DNA of 23,928 nucleotides, taken from contig BFEA01000755.1 in NCBI GenBank assembly GCA_003427395.1, positions 387,857-411,784 of the forward strand, given 5' to 3'. Positions 10,500 through 18,026 of the stretch are shown one piece after another; the first letter of the stretch is position 1; each line of letters opens with the position of its first letter. Below the pieces are notes generated by a model, which searched no databases, had not been told where the DNA came from, and saw only the letters and a list, made by a program, of their open reading frames with translations. The stretch is from Chara braunii (lineage: Eukaryota > Streptophyta > Charophyceae > Charales > Characeae). A program made the translations under genes and the position numbers.

Positions 10500-11150
10500 A
10501 ACTTCCCAGCATGTGTTTTGGATTGAAGGTGCCAGTTTGGTGGGCGCGCTGGTGTCTTGAGCGATCTAAGGAGGCAGGTGAGGAAGAACGAAGGCGGGCA
10601 GTCGGGGTGTGAGGGTGTAGTTTCAGATGAGAGGATTAATACTGTAATTTCTTCTGTCGATTTCCCCACGGATATCTGCGACCTCGCATTTATAAGGGTG
10701 TAGTTTAATTGGCGATTAAACCAGCGGGGTTTACGAGGCAGGGCAGGCAGCCAGCCATCCCTTCGTCTGTTCCTGGTCAGCCTGTCTGGAAAAGAGAGAA
10801 GTTGGTAGCAGGTGTGTGTTGCGGGGCATCAATTTGACGTTCTCTCGCTTTGACCTTTCTAATGCAGCTTGCTGGCGAGGGAACGTACAACGTCGGCGGC
10901 GATTCGATCTTCTCGTATCTGTCTGGACATTGGGATGGAGAAGAGGTCCATGGGTTCAGGGTGGAAGGTTGGGGTCCATTATTTCATTTTTACCCTCTGA
11001 ACATGGGACCGCTTTCTCCTGGCAGGCGGTAGTGTTGGCGGTCCCATGGATGACAGCGCCCTTGGGACAAACCCCGGGACCATGTGGTACCGTATTCAAT
11101 GGTGCTGATGAAGTATGTGCAGGGAATGGCGTGTGGAGGTTTGCTGTGAG
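10500..11150. other. Intergenic stretch, nothing recognised
   Basis: No supported gene. An open frame from 10816 runs into the polypurine tract at 11318 and its first part has no recognisable domain. AGGGTGTAGTTT occurs twice (about 10612 and 10696). Confidence 0.4.
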
Positions 11151-11151
11151 T

Positions 11152-11175
11152 TGTGTGTGTGTGTGTGTGTGTGTG
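11152..11175. repeat. (TG)n microsatellite
   Basis: About 24 bases of pure GT/TG repeats. Confidence 0.95.
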
Positions 11176-11317
11176 ATGGTACCCTGTCTGACGGCTCTGC
11201 AGCCATACCCTCCAGAGCTTGTATTGCTGGAAGGGAACTGTAAGGGGGAAGGCAAGAACAGACGGGTAAGGAAGTGGGAACAGGCAGCCAGCAATAACCG
11301 AGGAAAAGGAGAGCTAA

Positions 11318-11860
11318 GCAAAGAGGAGACAAAGGCAGAGAGAGAAAAGAGGGAGGAAGAGGGAGGAAGGAGGACACAAAGGCAGATAAGAAAGAGGGAG
11401 GAAAGGGGAAGCAGGAGGAAACAAAGGCAGATAGGAAAGAGGGAGGAAAGGGGAGGCAAGAGAAAAGAGGGAGGAAAGGGGAGGGAGGAGGAAGGGAGGG
11501 ATGAAAGGGGAGACGAGAGAAAAGAGGGAGGAAAGGGGAGGGAGGAGGAAGGGAGGGAGGGAGGAAGGAGGTAGGGACAGAGAGAAGGAAAGGAGCAAGC
11601 AATGCAGGGAGGATTGTGAAAATTGCGAGACGACAAGGAAAAATGGGTGGAGAGGAAGGCTGTCAGGATAGTGCAGCGAGAGGAATGAAGGAGAAGGCGC
11701 AGGAACGCGGCAGGAATTCAAAGGGGAAAGAAGAAAGGAATGAAGAACAAGGAGGAAAAAAGCAGAAGGAAGGACGGAGAGAAGAATTTCAAGGTGGTGG
11801 GAAAACGGAGAAGCAAGGAGAGCGGAAAGAGGAGGAGACGGATGAGCCGACCGAGATTCT
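11318..11860 (+). repeat. Long polypurine tract / GGGAGGAAAG minisatellite
   Basis: Nearly all bases on the plus strand are A or G, especially 11318-11592, where AAAGAGGGAGGAAAGGGGAGG-type words repeat with small variations. A less pure purine-rich continuation runs to about 11860. The strand asymmetry leaves frames open on both strands (252 aa plus, 307 aa minus), but their products are pure low complexity. Mirror-symmetric polypurine DNA of this kind can form triplex (H-DNA). Confidence 0.85.
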
Positions 11861-11910
11861 CTTGAGTGTGCACCGCACAGGTGAGTATCAGTCGAGTCAT
11901 TCCATTGAAC

Positions 11911-12109
11911 GTGCACATTGCACTTTTGCGCTTTGTCACGTTTTGCGACATTTCTTCTTTCTTCTTTCTTTCTTTCTTTCGTTCTTTCTATCTTTCTTTT
12001 TCTAGTTTCTTTCTTTCTTGCGTTATTATTATTATTATTTTCGTTATTTTTAAATTGGCAAATGAATATGTCGGAGAACGTGACAAAGGGCAAAAGTACA
12101 ATTGCACTT
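11911..12109. repeat. Inverted repeat with about 43-bp arms
   Basis: The left arm (11911-11953) contains CTTTTGCGCTTTGTCACGTT. The right arm (12066-12109), reverse-complemented, contains CTTTTGCCCTTTGTCACGTT. The arms agree over most of 43 bp with a few mismatches. The spacer of about 110 bp holds a (TTTC)n tract and ATT repeats. It could be a MITE or a hairpin-forming transcript; I found no clear target duplication. Confidence 0.75.
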
Positions 12110-12399
12110 GAATATGTCCCGTTTACACAGAGAATAATATATGTTACAGCCCCTCCCTCGTTTGTTGTCCTCTTCTCCTTCCCTCTCTGCCTATGGTTTA
12201 CAGTCGGTAGCTCTGTTTGCACGATATATATATACACCGGGCAGCTCTGTTATATATGTGCTTGCATGTGGGACTTGTCATCTAGGACCTGTTTTTGGTG
12301 CTGTTGCTTGTTGCCCCCTGTTTTGTTGTATTTGGCTGTTCCTTTCCTCTTTTCTTTGCCTCTTTGCCTTTTGGCTGTGTGCAAGTGGGTCGATATGAC

Positions 12400-12474
12400 A
12401 CACGGGGGTGGGGGCAGCCGCCGCTCAGCTCAACCTACATCCACGTGGGCGGCCTTGTACGCAAGAGGTTCTGA
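12400..12474 (+). pseudogene. Putative terminal exon of an upstream RING-gene copy
   Basis: After an acceptor-like GGGGGCAG, the frame reads ...STYIHVGGLVRKRF then TGA (12472-12474). The equivalent sequence after the gap (13434-13472) reads PVIHVAGLVRRR then TGA. Two of the codon differences are silent and one is Lys/Arg, which suggests both were once coding. No RING exon is visible in the 400 bp upstream of this copy, so it may be a remnant. This is inference from one short alignment. Confidence 0.4.
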
Positions 12475-12584
12475 ACAGGGGGAATTGTAAGGAAGAAGAT
12501 TTAAAAATGAATTGATATCTTTTTTGTTTCCTTTTGTTTTTTTCGTTCTTGCGCTCTGATAACTTTGTGACAATATATATATTA
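12436..12584 (+). repeat. Direct repeat flanking the RING gene, left copy
   Basis: Starts CATCCACGTGGGCGGCC, continues GAACAGGGGG, a T-rich middle, and ends TTTGTGACAATATATATATT. The right copy is at 13436-13578. Similarity is strongest at the two ends and weaker in the T-rich centre. The distance between copies is about 1 kb (including the gap of estimated size). Confidence 0.75.
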
Positions 12585-12700
12585 GTTGTTGTTTGACCAT
12601 AATAGTCCACCTGCAGAAGGTAGTAACTATACTACCTCAGGAGGCTTTACTGTAAATGTCCTACAGTTAGCGTTTCACGGTCGCCACCTTCTTATGCATC

Positions 12701-13258
12701 ATGCGACGCCAGGCGATGACCTCAATAACCATGGCACTCATTCGTGCAGCTGCCCAGTGGGAACTGTGGGATGGTGGGACGATGAGTCAGGTCATTTTCG
12801 ACGTGAATGAATTTTTGCGAGCATTGTCGAATCATNCTTTATTCTGGATTATTGACCGACTCTCGTGTGACATCTGTCGGGACAGAGACGCGGTGCGCCT
12901 TGGCTGTGGAATGCATCATCTATGCCATAGCCATTATCAATCTATTGCGACTGCCGCCGTCTGTTCTGAAGGGTGTCCAACATTTCCTCGTTGTACACAT
13001 CCCTATCACCCAGATATACGTTGTGTGTTTCGTGCCCAAGGACGCTATCAGAACTGTATGATGCCGCACTGTGATGAACGTCCTGCTGTGTTTTTGACAT
13101 GTGGACAACATGTCCTCTGTCAGGACTGTTTTGATGGGATGGTTCGTGCTAGCNGTCCTGCTGAATGCTGTGNTGGCGCAGNTCTCCTTGGGCATCCTTG
13201 TGAACATCCACATCATCCTCACCGTAGCTGTCCTATCTGCCGAGGTGGGGACAGGTAA
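12701..13258 (+). CDS. RING-finger protein with two RING-like modules (partial gene)
   Basis: A 185-codon ORF starting at the ATG at 12701; the nearest in-frame stop upstream is the TAG at 12668-12670. The first module reads CDIC, nine residues, CGMHHLCHSH, then Cys pairs further on. The second is a more classical RING: HCDERPAVFLTCGQHVLCQDC, then a linker and CPICRGG. These Cys/His ligands would bind two zinc ions per module, and RING domains usually recruit ubiquitin-conjugating enzymes, so an E3 ligase role is likely by family. The ORF stops just after CPICRGGDR, but ACAG|GTAAAG at 13251-13260 is a good splice donor, so the true protein probably continues into an exon after the gap. Four single Ns (12836, 13154, 13173, 13182) leave residues undetermined. 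Other family members and the substrate are unknown. Confidence 0.65.
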   Translation: MRRQAMTSITMALIRAAAQWELWDGGTMSQVIFDVNEFLRALSNHXLFWIIDRLSCDICRDRDAVRLGCGMHHLCHSHYQSIATAAVCSEGCPTFPRCTHPYHPDIRCVFRAQGRYQNCMMPHCDERPAVFLTCGQHVLCQDCFDGMVRASXPAECCXGAXLLGHPCEHPHHPHRSCPICRGGDR

Positions 13259-13288
13259 AGAAAAAAAGAAGAAAAGAAAAAGAGAAAA

Positions 13289-13433
13289 NNNNNNNNNNNN
13301 NNNNNNNNNNNNNNNNNNNNNNNNNNNNNNNNNNNNNNNNNNNNNNNNNNNNNNNNNNNNNNNNNNNNNNNNNNNNNNNNNNNNNNNNNNNNNNNNNNNN
13401 NNNNNNNNNNNNNNNNNNNNNNNNNNNNNNNNN
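13289..13433. other. Assembly gap (145 N)
   Basis: Run of N between an A-rich stretch and the terminal-exon-like sequence. The size may be only an estimate. It lies inside the putative last intron of the RING gene. Confidence 0.99.
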
Positions 13434-13472
13434 CCTGTCATCCACGTGGCTGGCCTCGTACGTAGGAGGTGA
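13434..13472 (+). CDS. Putative terminal exon of the RING gene (5' end in gap)
   Basis: Frame PVIHVAGLVRRR then TGA at 13470-13472. It matches the end of the remnant at 12400-12474 (IHVGGLVRKRF, stop) and follows the splice donor at 13255 by about 180 bp. The acceptor and the start of the exon lie in the N gap. If spliced, the RING protein would end in a short basic tail. Confidence 0.4.
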   Translation, partial: PVIHVAGLVRRR

Positions 13473-13578
13473 TGAACAGGTGGGGCTTTCCTTCCTGACT
13501 TTTTTTCTTTCCCTTCCTTGTTTTGCTTTTTTCCGCCTTTGCGATCCGATTCACAGTGTGACAATATATATATTTTAA
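13436..13578 (+). repeat. Direct repeat flanking the RING gene, right copy
   Basis: Starts CATCCACGTGGCTGGCC, continues GAACAGGTGGGG and a T-rich middle, and ends AGTGTGACAATATATATATT. It is the partner of 12436-12584. Similarity ends at about 13578; the next bases are unrelated and lead to a U6 fragment. Confidence 0.75.
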
Positions 13579-13596
13579 ATAATTTTTTACAGTTTT

Positions 13597-13617
13597 CAGA
13601 GAAGATTAGCATGGCCC
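13597..13617 (+). pseudogene. U6 snRNA core fragment
   Basis: Contains GAGAAGATTAGCATGGCCC, identical to the ACAGAGA-box/5'-stem-loop-exit region of U6 snRNA (21 bp in all, starting CA). Neither the 5' stem loop before it nor the CTGCGCAAGG sequence after it is present, so it is a fragment and not a gene. Confidence 0.75.
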
Positions 13618-13677
13618 GTCCCTAAAGAAAAGGAGTAACAGAATTATATTTCATTCTCTGTTCATCTGATTGCATCT

Positions 13678-13740
13678 TGATTCGAACTTGGGTGTGTACT
13701 TCAACAGATCATGGGTGTACCAACTGGGGTAGGCCCCTTG
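13678..13740 (-). mobile_element. tRNA-derived SINE-like sequence, copy 1
   Basis: On the minus strand it reads GGGGCCTACCCCAGTTGGTA (A-box-like), TGATCTGTTGAAGTACACACC, then AGTTCGAATC (B box, 13689-13680). The A-to-B spacing is tRNA-like. The middle matches the other copies at 14335-14466 and 19868-19952 (CTGYTGAARTACAGACC). The Pol III box layout and multiple copies suggest a tRNA-related SINE. It is not a functional tRNA, as no acceptor stem pairs. Confidence 0.55.
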
Positions 13741-14152
13741 GTTATTCGGATGTATTTGACCTCAGTAATGGACGAAATTCAGTCACCATGGCTGTTGGTC
13801 CGACTCTTCCTTGCCCAAGGGGACTGAAATCCATTGCTCGGATTCAGCAATGCGACTTCTTGGATTCCCCACCCAGACACATGCATCCGCACACAGCCGA
13901 AATCGTGGTCAGATACATTTAAGAAAGTGCTAGTGTTGAGTATGCAGAAAGTTGTGATCCCCCTTTTTCCAGATCGATCCCCCTGTTTCGTGTCCTTTGC
14001 CCTTTTTTTTTTTTTTTTTTTTTCGCCTTTTCTTTTCTCTCTTCTTCTGATGTTTAAAACTTTTTTTTTTTTTTAATTCCCATTTCCCCCCGTCTCAGGT
14101 CTAGAATGTCGTCTTACTACCCCTTGGCTAATGGCACCGTGCCCCCGGATAA

Positions 14153-14274
14153 GGGCATCGCCACACCACTCCCTAAATGTGAAAAATGAGAATGGACTTT
14201 CCGCTAGAACATGGCCAGATGCACCCTCCACATTTTTGTCTTTTTCACAATTCGAGAGTGGTGTGGCGATGCCC
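14153..14274. mobile_element. Tourist/Harbinger-like MITE with TAA target duplication
   Basis: 122 bp, flanked by TAA on both sides (14150-14152 and 14275-14277). The left end GGGCATCGCCACACCACTC is matched exactly by the right end in inverted orientation (19 bp), and pairing continues with mismatches through ATGTGAAAAA. A GGG-starting terminus with a 3-bp TWA duplication is the pattern of PIF/Harbinger MITEs. No coding capacity. A related single end, TAA then GGGCATTGCTACACCACTC, occurs at 14325-14346. Confidence 0.85.
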
Positions 14275-14334
14275 TAATTCAGGAAGTGTTTCATTTCGTC
14301 CCTCCAGATGCACCCTAATTCGGATAAGGGCATT

Positions 14335-14466
14335 GCTACACCACTCCGTCGGGATTGGAACTGAGGTCTGTATTTCTTTTTTTCTTTTTTCTTCTTTTTG
14401 TTTTTTTTTTTGATGAGGTCTGTATTTCAGCAGTTCATGTGTCTGCCAGCTGAGCTATAGGGCCGT
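14335..14466 (-). mobile_element. tRNA-derived SINE-like sequence, copy 2 (interrupted)
   Basis: On the minus strand: GGCCCTATAGCTCAGCTGG (canonical A box TAGCTCAGCTGG), CAGACACATGAACTGCTG, AAATACAGACCTCA. Then comes a 37-bp A-rich insertion plus duplicated target, after which it resumes with AGTTCCAATCCC (B-box-like). Removing the insertion restores a tRNA-like spacing of A and B boxes. The 3' side merges into a Harbinger-like end (14328), so the element is truncated or chimeric there. Confidence 0.6.
14377..14413 (-). mobile_element. Tail-only poly(A) insertion with 15-bp target duplication
   Basis: 37 bp of almost pure T on the plus strand (A on the minus), flanked by the identical 15-mer TGAGGTCTGTATTTC at 14362-14376 and 14414-14428. 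It splits a tRNA-like SINE body. The long exact target duplication is typical of LINE-type target-primed reverse transcription. Nothing of the donor except its A tail is left. Confidence 0.8.
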
Positions 14467-14502
14467 CGGTTGTGCCGTGTGTTATAGTCCGCCCCGGGCC
14501 GA

Positions 14503-14656
14503 GGTCCCACTAGCAATAAAGATAGGATCGAGCTCCTGAGTCTGGACGTGTTTTATGCAGAGATGCAGAAGAGCAGTTCAATCTCGATTTCCTGCACATC
14601 TCCATAACCTCGACCAGATGCAGACATTCGATCCGATCCTCTTTGCTAGTGGGACC
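14503..14656. mobile_element. Short element with GGTCCCACTAGC inverted ends
   Basis: The left arm GGTCCCACTAGCAATAAAG...GGATCG (14503-14530) pairs with the right arm CGATCCGATCCTCTTTGCTAGTGGGACC (14629-14656), reverse-complementary with a few mismatches. Outside, CCGGGCCGA and its counterpart ACGCCCCCGG extend the similarity. It is a 154-bp MITE-like hairpin. The same GCTAGTGGGNCC terminus ends two larger units at 15363 and 15798. Confidence 0.7.
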
Positions 14657-14789
14657 ACGCCCCCGGAAATACAGAGATGTATATCTCGGAGTGGATCAGA
14701 TAAATAGCTAGTTTTTTTTGGTTTTTTCCGCCCCCCCCCTCTTTCTTTTTCCCTTACGCTTTATGCGTGTCATCTCCTTAAGTGGGGCC

Positions 14790-14969
14790 AGGGCCCCACT
14801 AGCGCCGTTTTACAACGGGGGCCTCGTGATTTCGATCACGAGTAGGGCAAGGGGTGACGAGCTTCGAGGCAGAATATCGACGGGCCTGGTAGTGTTCCTG
14901 AAAGTAGAGGCTTATGTGGTGCAGGTTTCCTCCAAGCAGCGCCTCAGAATACGAGTGGTTTTTCGTTTT

Positions 14970-15004
<35 letters not shown>

Positions 15005-15363
15005 ACATTAAATTCATTACATAGCTGAAAACGAGGCCGGGGTTATTGGTATTTTCAAACGTGCTACAGTCCGTTTTTCTTATTAGCATTTTCAAACGTC
15101 ACCGCTACAGTGCTTCTCGGCCTCCAAAGATCGACGCAAAGGAAACAAAGTTTTGCGTACTGCCAAGTGCAGACCTCCTTCAGAGGTTTCCAGCAGGTGA
15201 TGCTCCCCATCAATAGATGGAGCGGCTTACTAGGCAAAGCCTCAATCCCGGTGGTTCTCGTACCACCACCACTGGGATAGAGGCCTTTTGCACAAGGGCC
15301 TTAAAAAAAAAAAAGAGGGGGACACAGCCCATTGGCTGACGATCTCGGTGGCTAGTGGGTCCC
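14790..15363. mobile_element. Larger element (block A) with GGNCCCACTAGC ends
   Basis: Begins GGGCCCCACTAGCGCC and ends GGTGGCTAGTGGGTCCC, i.e. inverted ends of about 13 bp. Inside are GACGAGCTTCGAGGCAGAAT (about 14855), a 31-T run (about 14970-15000), ATTTTCAAACGT and a CCTCCAAAGATCGACGCAAA-to-CCTTCAGAG block. All of these recur in block B (15378-15798). It also carries the poly(A)-tailed insertion at 15186-15313. No protein-coding signal. Element class unknown. Confidence 0.55.
15186..15313 (+). mobile_element. Poly(A)-tailed retroposed structured RNA, source unknown
   Basis: Inserted between CTTCAGAG and GGGGACACAGCCCATTGGCTGA, a pair that is directly joined in the sister repeat at 15563-15590 (empty site). 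The insert starts GTTTCCAGCAGGTGATG and ends CCTT plus about 11 A, with a short AGAG duplication at both sides. It contains two predicted hairpins: GCTCC...GGAGC (15202-15223), and a long stem in which GCAAAGCCTCAATCCC (15234-15249) faces GGGATAGAGGCCTTTTGC (15274-15291). I do not recognise it as U1, U2, U4, U5, U6 or 7SL. It is a candidate SINE or a retrocopy of an unidentified small RNA. Confidence 0.65.
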
Positions 15364-15377
15364 TTTCAGTCAACGGT

Positions 15378-15798
15378 GTGACGAGCTTCGAGGCAGAATA
15401 TCGACGGGCCTCAGAATGTTTTTTTTTTTGTTTTTGTTTTGTTTTGGTTTAAACAGAACTCCGATCTTATTGGCATTTTCAAACGTGATACAGTGCTTCT
15501 GGGCCTCCAAAGACCGACGCAAAGGAAACAAAGTTGTGCGTACTGCAAGTGTGCAGACCTCCTTCAGAGGGGGACACAGCCCATTGGCTGATGAAGAACC
15601 CAGCCTGAAAAACAGGCGATGATCTCTGTGGCTCCCAGCCCATTGACTGAAAGGAGAACCCAGAGAAGGATTTTGCTTTCTTTATGAATAGAAAACGAGT
15701 TTTTTTTTTTAATCTGAAAAAAAAAAAAGGGAAAACCATCTCTTAAATGGGACAACAGAGTCACACACGTTATACACACAACGCTGCTAGTGGGTCCC
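15378..15798. mobile_element. Larger element (block B), sister of block A
   Basis: Starts with the shared GTGACGAGCTTCGAGGCAG, lacks about 70 bp present in block A (joined at CCT microhomology before CAGAAT), and continues with a T/G run, ATTTTCAAACGTGATACAG, CCTCCAAAGACCGACGCAAA and CCTTCAGAGGGGGACACAG. It then has a local duplication of CAGCCCATTGRCTGA (about 15577 and 15638), two A/T tracts, and ends GCTGCTAGTGGGTCCC. Its left inverted end is missing. Confidence 0.55.
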
Positions 15799-15800
15799 GG

Positions 15801-15868
15801 CCCCAGGGGCCATGCTAATCTTCTCTGTCTCTGTGTATCGTTCCAATTTTAACGGATGTCCCGAACGA
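15801..15868 (-). pseudogene. U6 snRNA 5'-half pseudogene
   Basis: On the minus strand it reads GTTCGGGACATCCGTTAAAA, TTGGAACGATAC, an 8-nt insertion duplicating the ACAGAGA box, then GAGAAGATTAGCATGGCCCCTG. This matches U6 from near its 5' end to about nucleotide 60. The sequence then passes into the GGGGCCGGGACCCACTAGC terminus of block B. There is no plant USE or TATA upstream and the 3' half is absent, so it is not expressed as U6. A chimeric retrocopy is likely. Confidence 0.85.
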
Positions 15869-15869
15869 C

Positions 15870-16985
15870 AAATAACTAATTCTGGTATGGTACGTAATGC
15901 ATACTTCCCCCCCCCCCCCCCCCCCCCCCTCCCTCTTCCTCGAAGCAAAAACTTCCTATTTCCAATTGCAATTTGAGGCTGGGGTCCTAACAGCCTACCT
16001 GGAAGAAAAGTGCTGGGGGAAAAAAAAAAAAAGCAGGAGAACAAAACACACACACACACACAAAAAAAAAGAAAAAAGAAAAAGGCAGAACACCGGTAGC
16101 CTCTGGCTCAAAACCCTGCTCTGAGCATACCTCAATGTTCAAATCTGCCCCTAACACTAACACAGGGCAGTGGAATCTGAGTTCCTAGTACAACGACGGC
16201 ACCACCTTCAGACCCCACATCCACCATCTGCTGCCCTCCGCCCGCAGAGACAGCACCGAGCGCCCTATATGTATCTGAGACCTTTTTTGGATTTCTAAAC
16301 TGAGCACTCCGTCTCGAGCTGTTGATCTTTTCTGCCTAAATTAAGAAGTCGGATGCATTCAAGGAAAAGAAATAAATAGGAGAGGGAAAAGAAAAGAGAG
16401 AAGCCGGGTAAGTGGAAGATCCAGGGCTCAACCGCAGTCCCGGGGGACCGATCCGGGGTGCTTGGTCCCAGTAGCGGGGGGAGTTTACACTTGGAGCTAA
16501 GTCCCAAGACGTGGTTTCGAGTGCAGACGACGGATTGTCATCTGATCTGAACGTCTCACGGCCACACTGTGGCCACGTTTAAAAATATTCGAAAGGAAGA
16601 CCGAACCGAACCCTGGAGCAGCATAGCGAAGCTGGCTACAGCACACGCTTTTTTTTCCCCACCCTGATCTTCTCAGTGGTGTTGATTTTTCGATTGGTGC
16701 GGTCTGCTTGAAGCATGGTCCACCGCAGTCTACATACCGGATTACTCCCATAAATACTGTGAGTACAATGAGATTAGTCCTCTTACGGGACACGCGCTTT
16801 CCGCACTAGCGGTTGCGGGTGTCGGGTTGGCGGAACGCTTTGTGGTTCATGGGACTGTGGATTGTATTCATTGCCGTAATTTTCTATTCGATGGATTGTA
16901 GTTTGTCATTCCGGTGTCACTTGAATGTGGAACTGTGTTTGACTGACTTTGTGTACTCACACCAAGACACTCCTACATCATGTTG
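15870..16985. other. Intergenic stretch with homopolymer runs, no gene recognised
   Basis: Contains a poly(C) run (15907-15929), poly(A) runs (about 16019-16032 and 16062-16070) and a CACACA run, then ordinary-composition DNA. GGCCACACTGTGGCC near 16559 is a near-perfect palindrome. Open frames here give no recognisable protein. Confidence 0.4.
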
Positions 16986-16989
16986 ATTT

Positions 16990-17980
16990 TTGTTTGGGAA
17001 AATTGTAGACGTACCCCTAAAAGTTTTTTTTTTTTTTTTGGATGCCCCTAAAACAAAGGGGTATGCTGAAATGCCCCGAACTTTTGCATCTGCCGCCATC
17101 CTGCTCCTCGGCAATTTTTTGCCATTTGCCGTGGCCCTGGGCTGCAGGGGCTCGTGCATTTCATTTGCACTCTGCAGGGTCCAAAGGACAGAAATATCCT
17201 GGGCATATAGACAAGCTGCCCAGGGCCCGGTGGTCTCGTTCCATTTGTTCGGTGCATTACTTGAGCTGTTGTTCGCTTCGGTCAATGGTGTAATTCTCGC
17301 TTAGCCGTGTAGCATATGTGCAATCAAGTGTACATGCCCCCCCCCCCCCTCCTTTCGATTTATGTGTGTCATGTGGAGGGAACTGGGATTCGCCCTATGT
17401 GGAGTAGTATGTTTTTGGAGATCGAACAACTGTCTCATGGAGTCGATTCTTACCGTTGGATATTGATCGTTGGATTGGATTCTCCTCCCCCCCCCTTTCT
17501 TCTCCCTCCCTCCCTCCCTTTCTCCATCCCAGAAAATAGAAATAGAAGAGCACTTTTTTCTTCCTGTTCCGTAGTTATTTCAGGCCCCTTCGACACATTC
17601 CACCTGTGCCTACCTATCTATGCAGCGTATTCATCCTACCTACCGGGTAGCTGGTCTTGTTCTTGCCTTCATTCTCAGACCAAAAGAAGGGAAGTTGCGA
17701 GTTTCTAGTTTTCTTGGAGGATCGTGGACTATACTAGCTTGTGGTAAAAGTGACTTGACTGATGCCGTCTTCCTCCGAATAGTAGGGTAATTATCACCGT
17801 ATCTAGACTGAACCTTGCCCCATATACAGCTATATTTACCGTACATTCTAGTCAGGAAAACGGTAGGATTTTGAGCACTTGATCGGTAAGGCCTTACGAC
17901 CAGCTGGACGTGACTTTCCATTTTCAATGGAGCTCCTTTATGTGGATAGTTGGGCTCAGTCTATTGATCGACAAAACACG
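16990..17980. other. Intergenic stretch, weak ORFs only
   Basis: A 104-codon plus-strand frame (16990-17304) has a hydrophobic centre but starts in a poly(T) tract and has no recognised homology. CCCCTAAAA occurs twice around the T tract (about 17014 and 17044). A poly(C) run lies at about 17337-17349. Nothing else is supported. Confidence 0.35.
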
Positions 17981-17988
17981 TGTCTGGA

Positions 17989-17990
<2 letters not shown>

Positions 17991-18022
<32 letters not shown>
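17991..18022. repeat. (TG)n microsatellite
   Basis: About 32 bases of pure TG repeats. Confidence 0.96.

Positions 18023-18026
<4 letters not shown>

Noticed and set aside
10816-12237. 252-codon plus-strand and 307-codon minus-strand ORFs
   Set aside because: Mostly translations of the polypurine/polypyrimidine tract; no domain.
13678-13740. Functional tRNA gene
   Set aside because: A and B boxes are present but acceptor and T stems do not pair and the copies are imperfect.
15801-15868. Functional U6 gene
   Set aside because: The 3' half is missing, the ACAGAGA box is disrupted by an 8-nt duplication, and there is no USE or TATA upstream.
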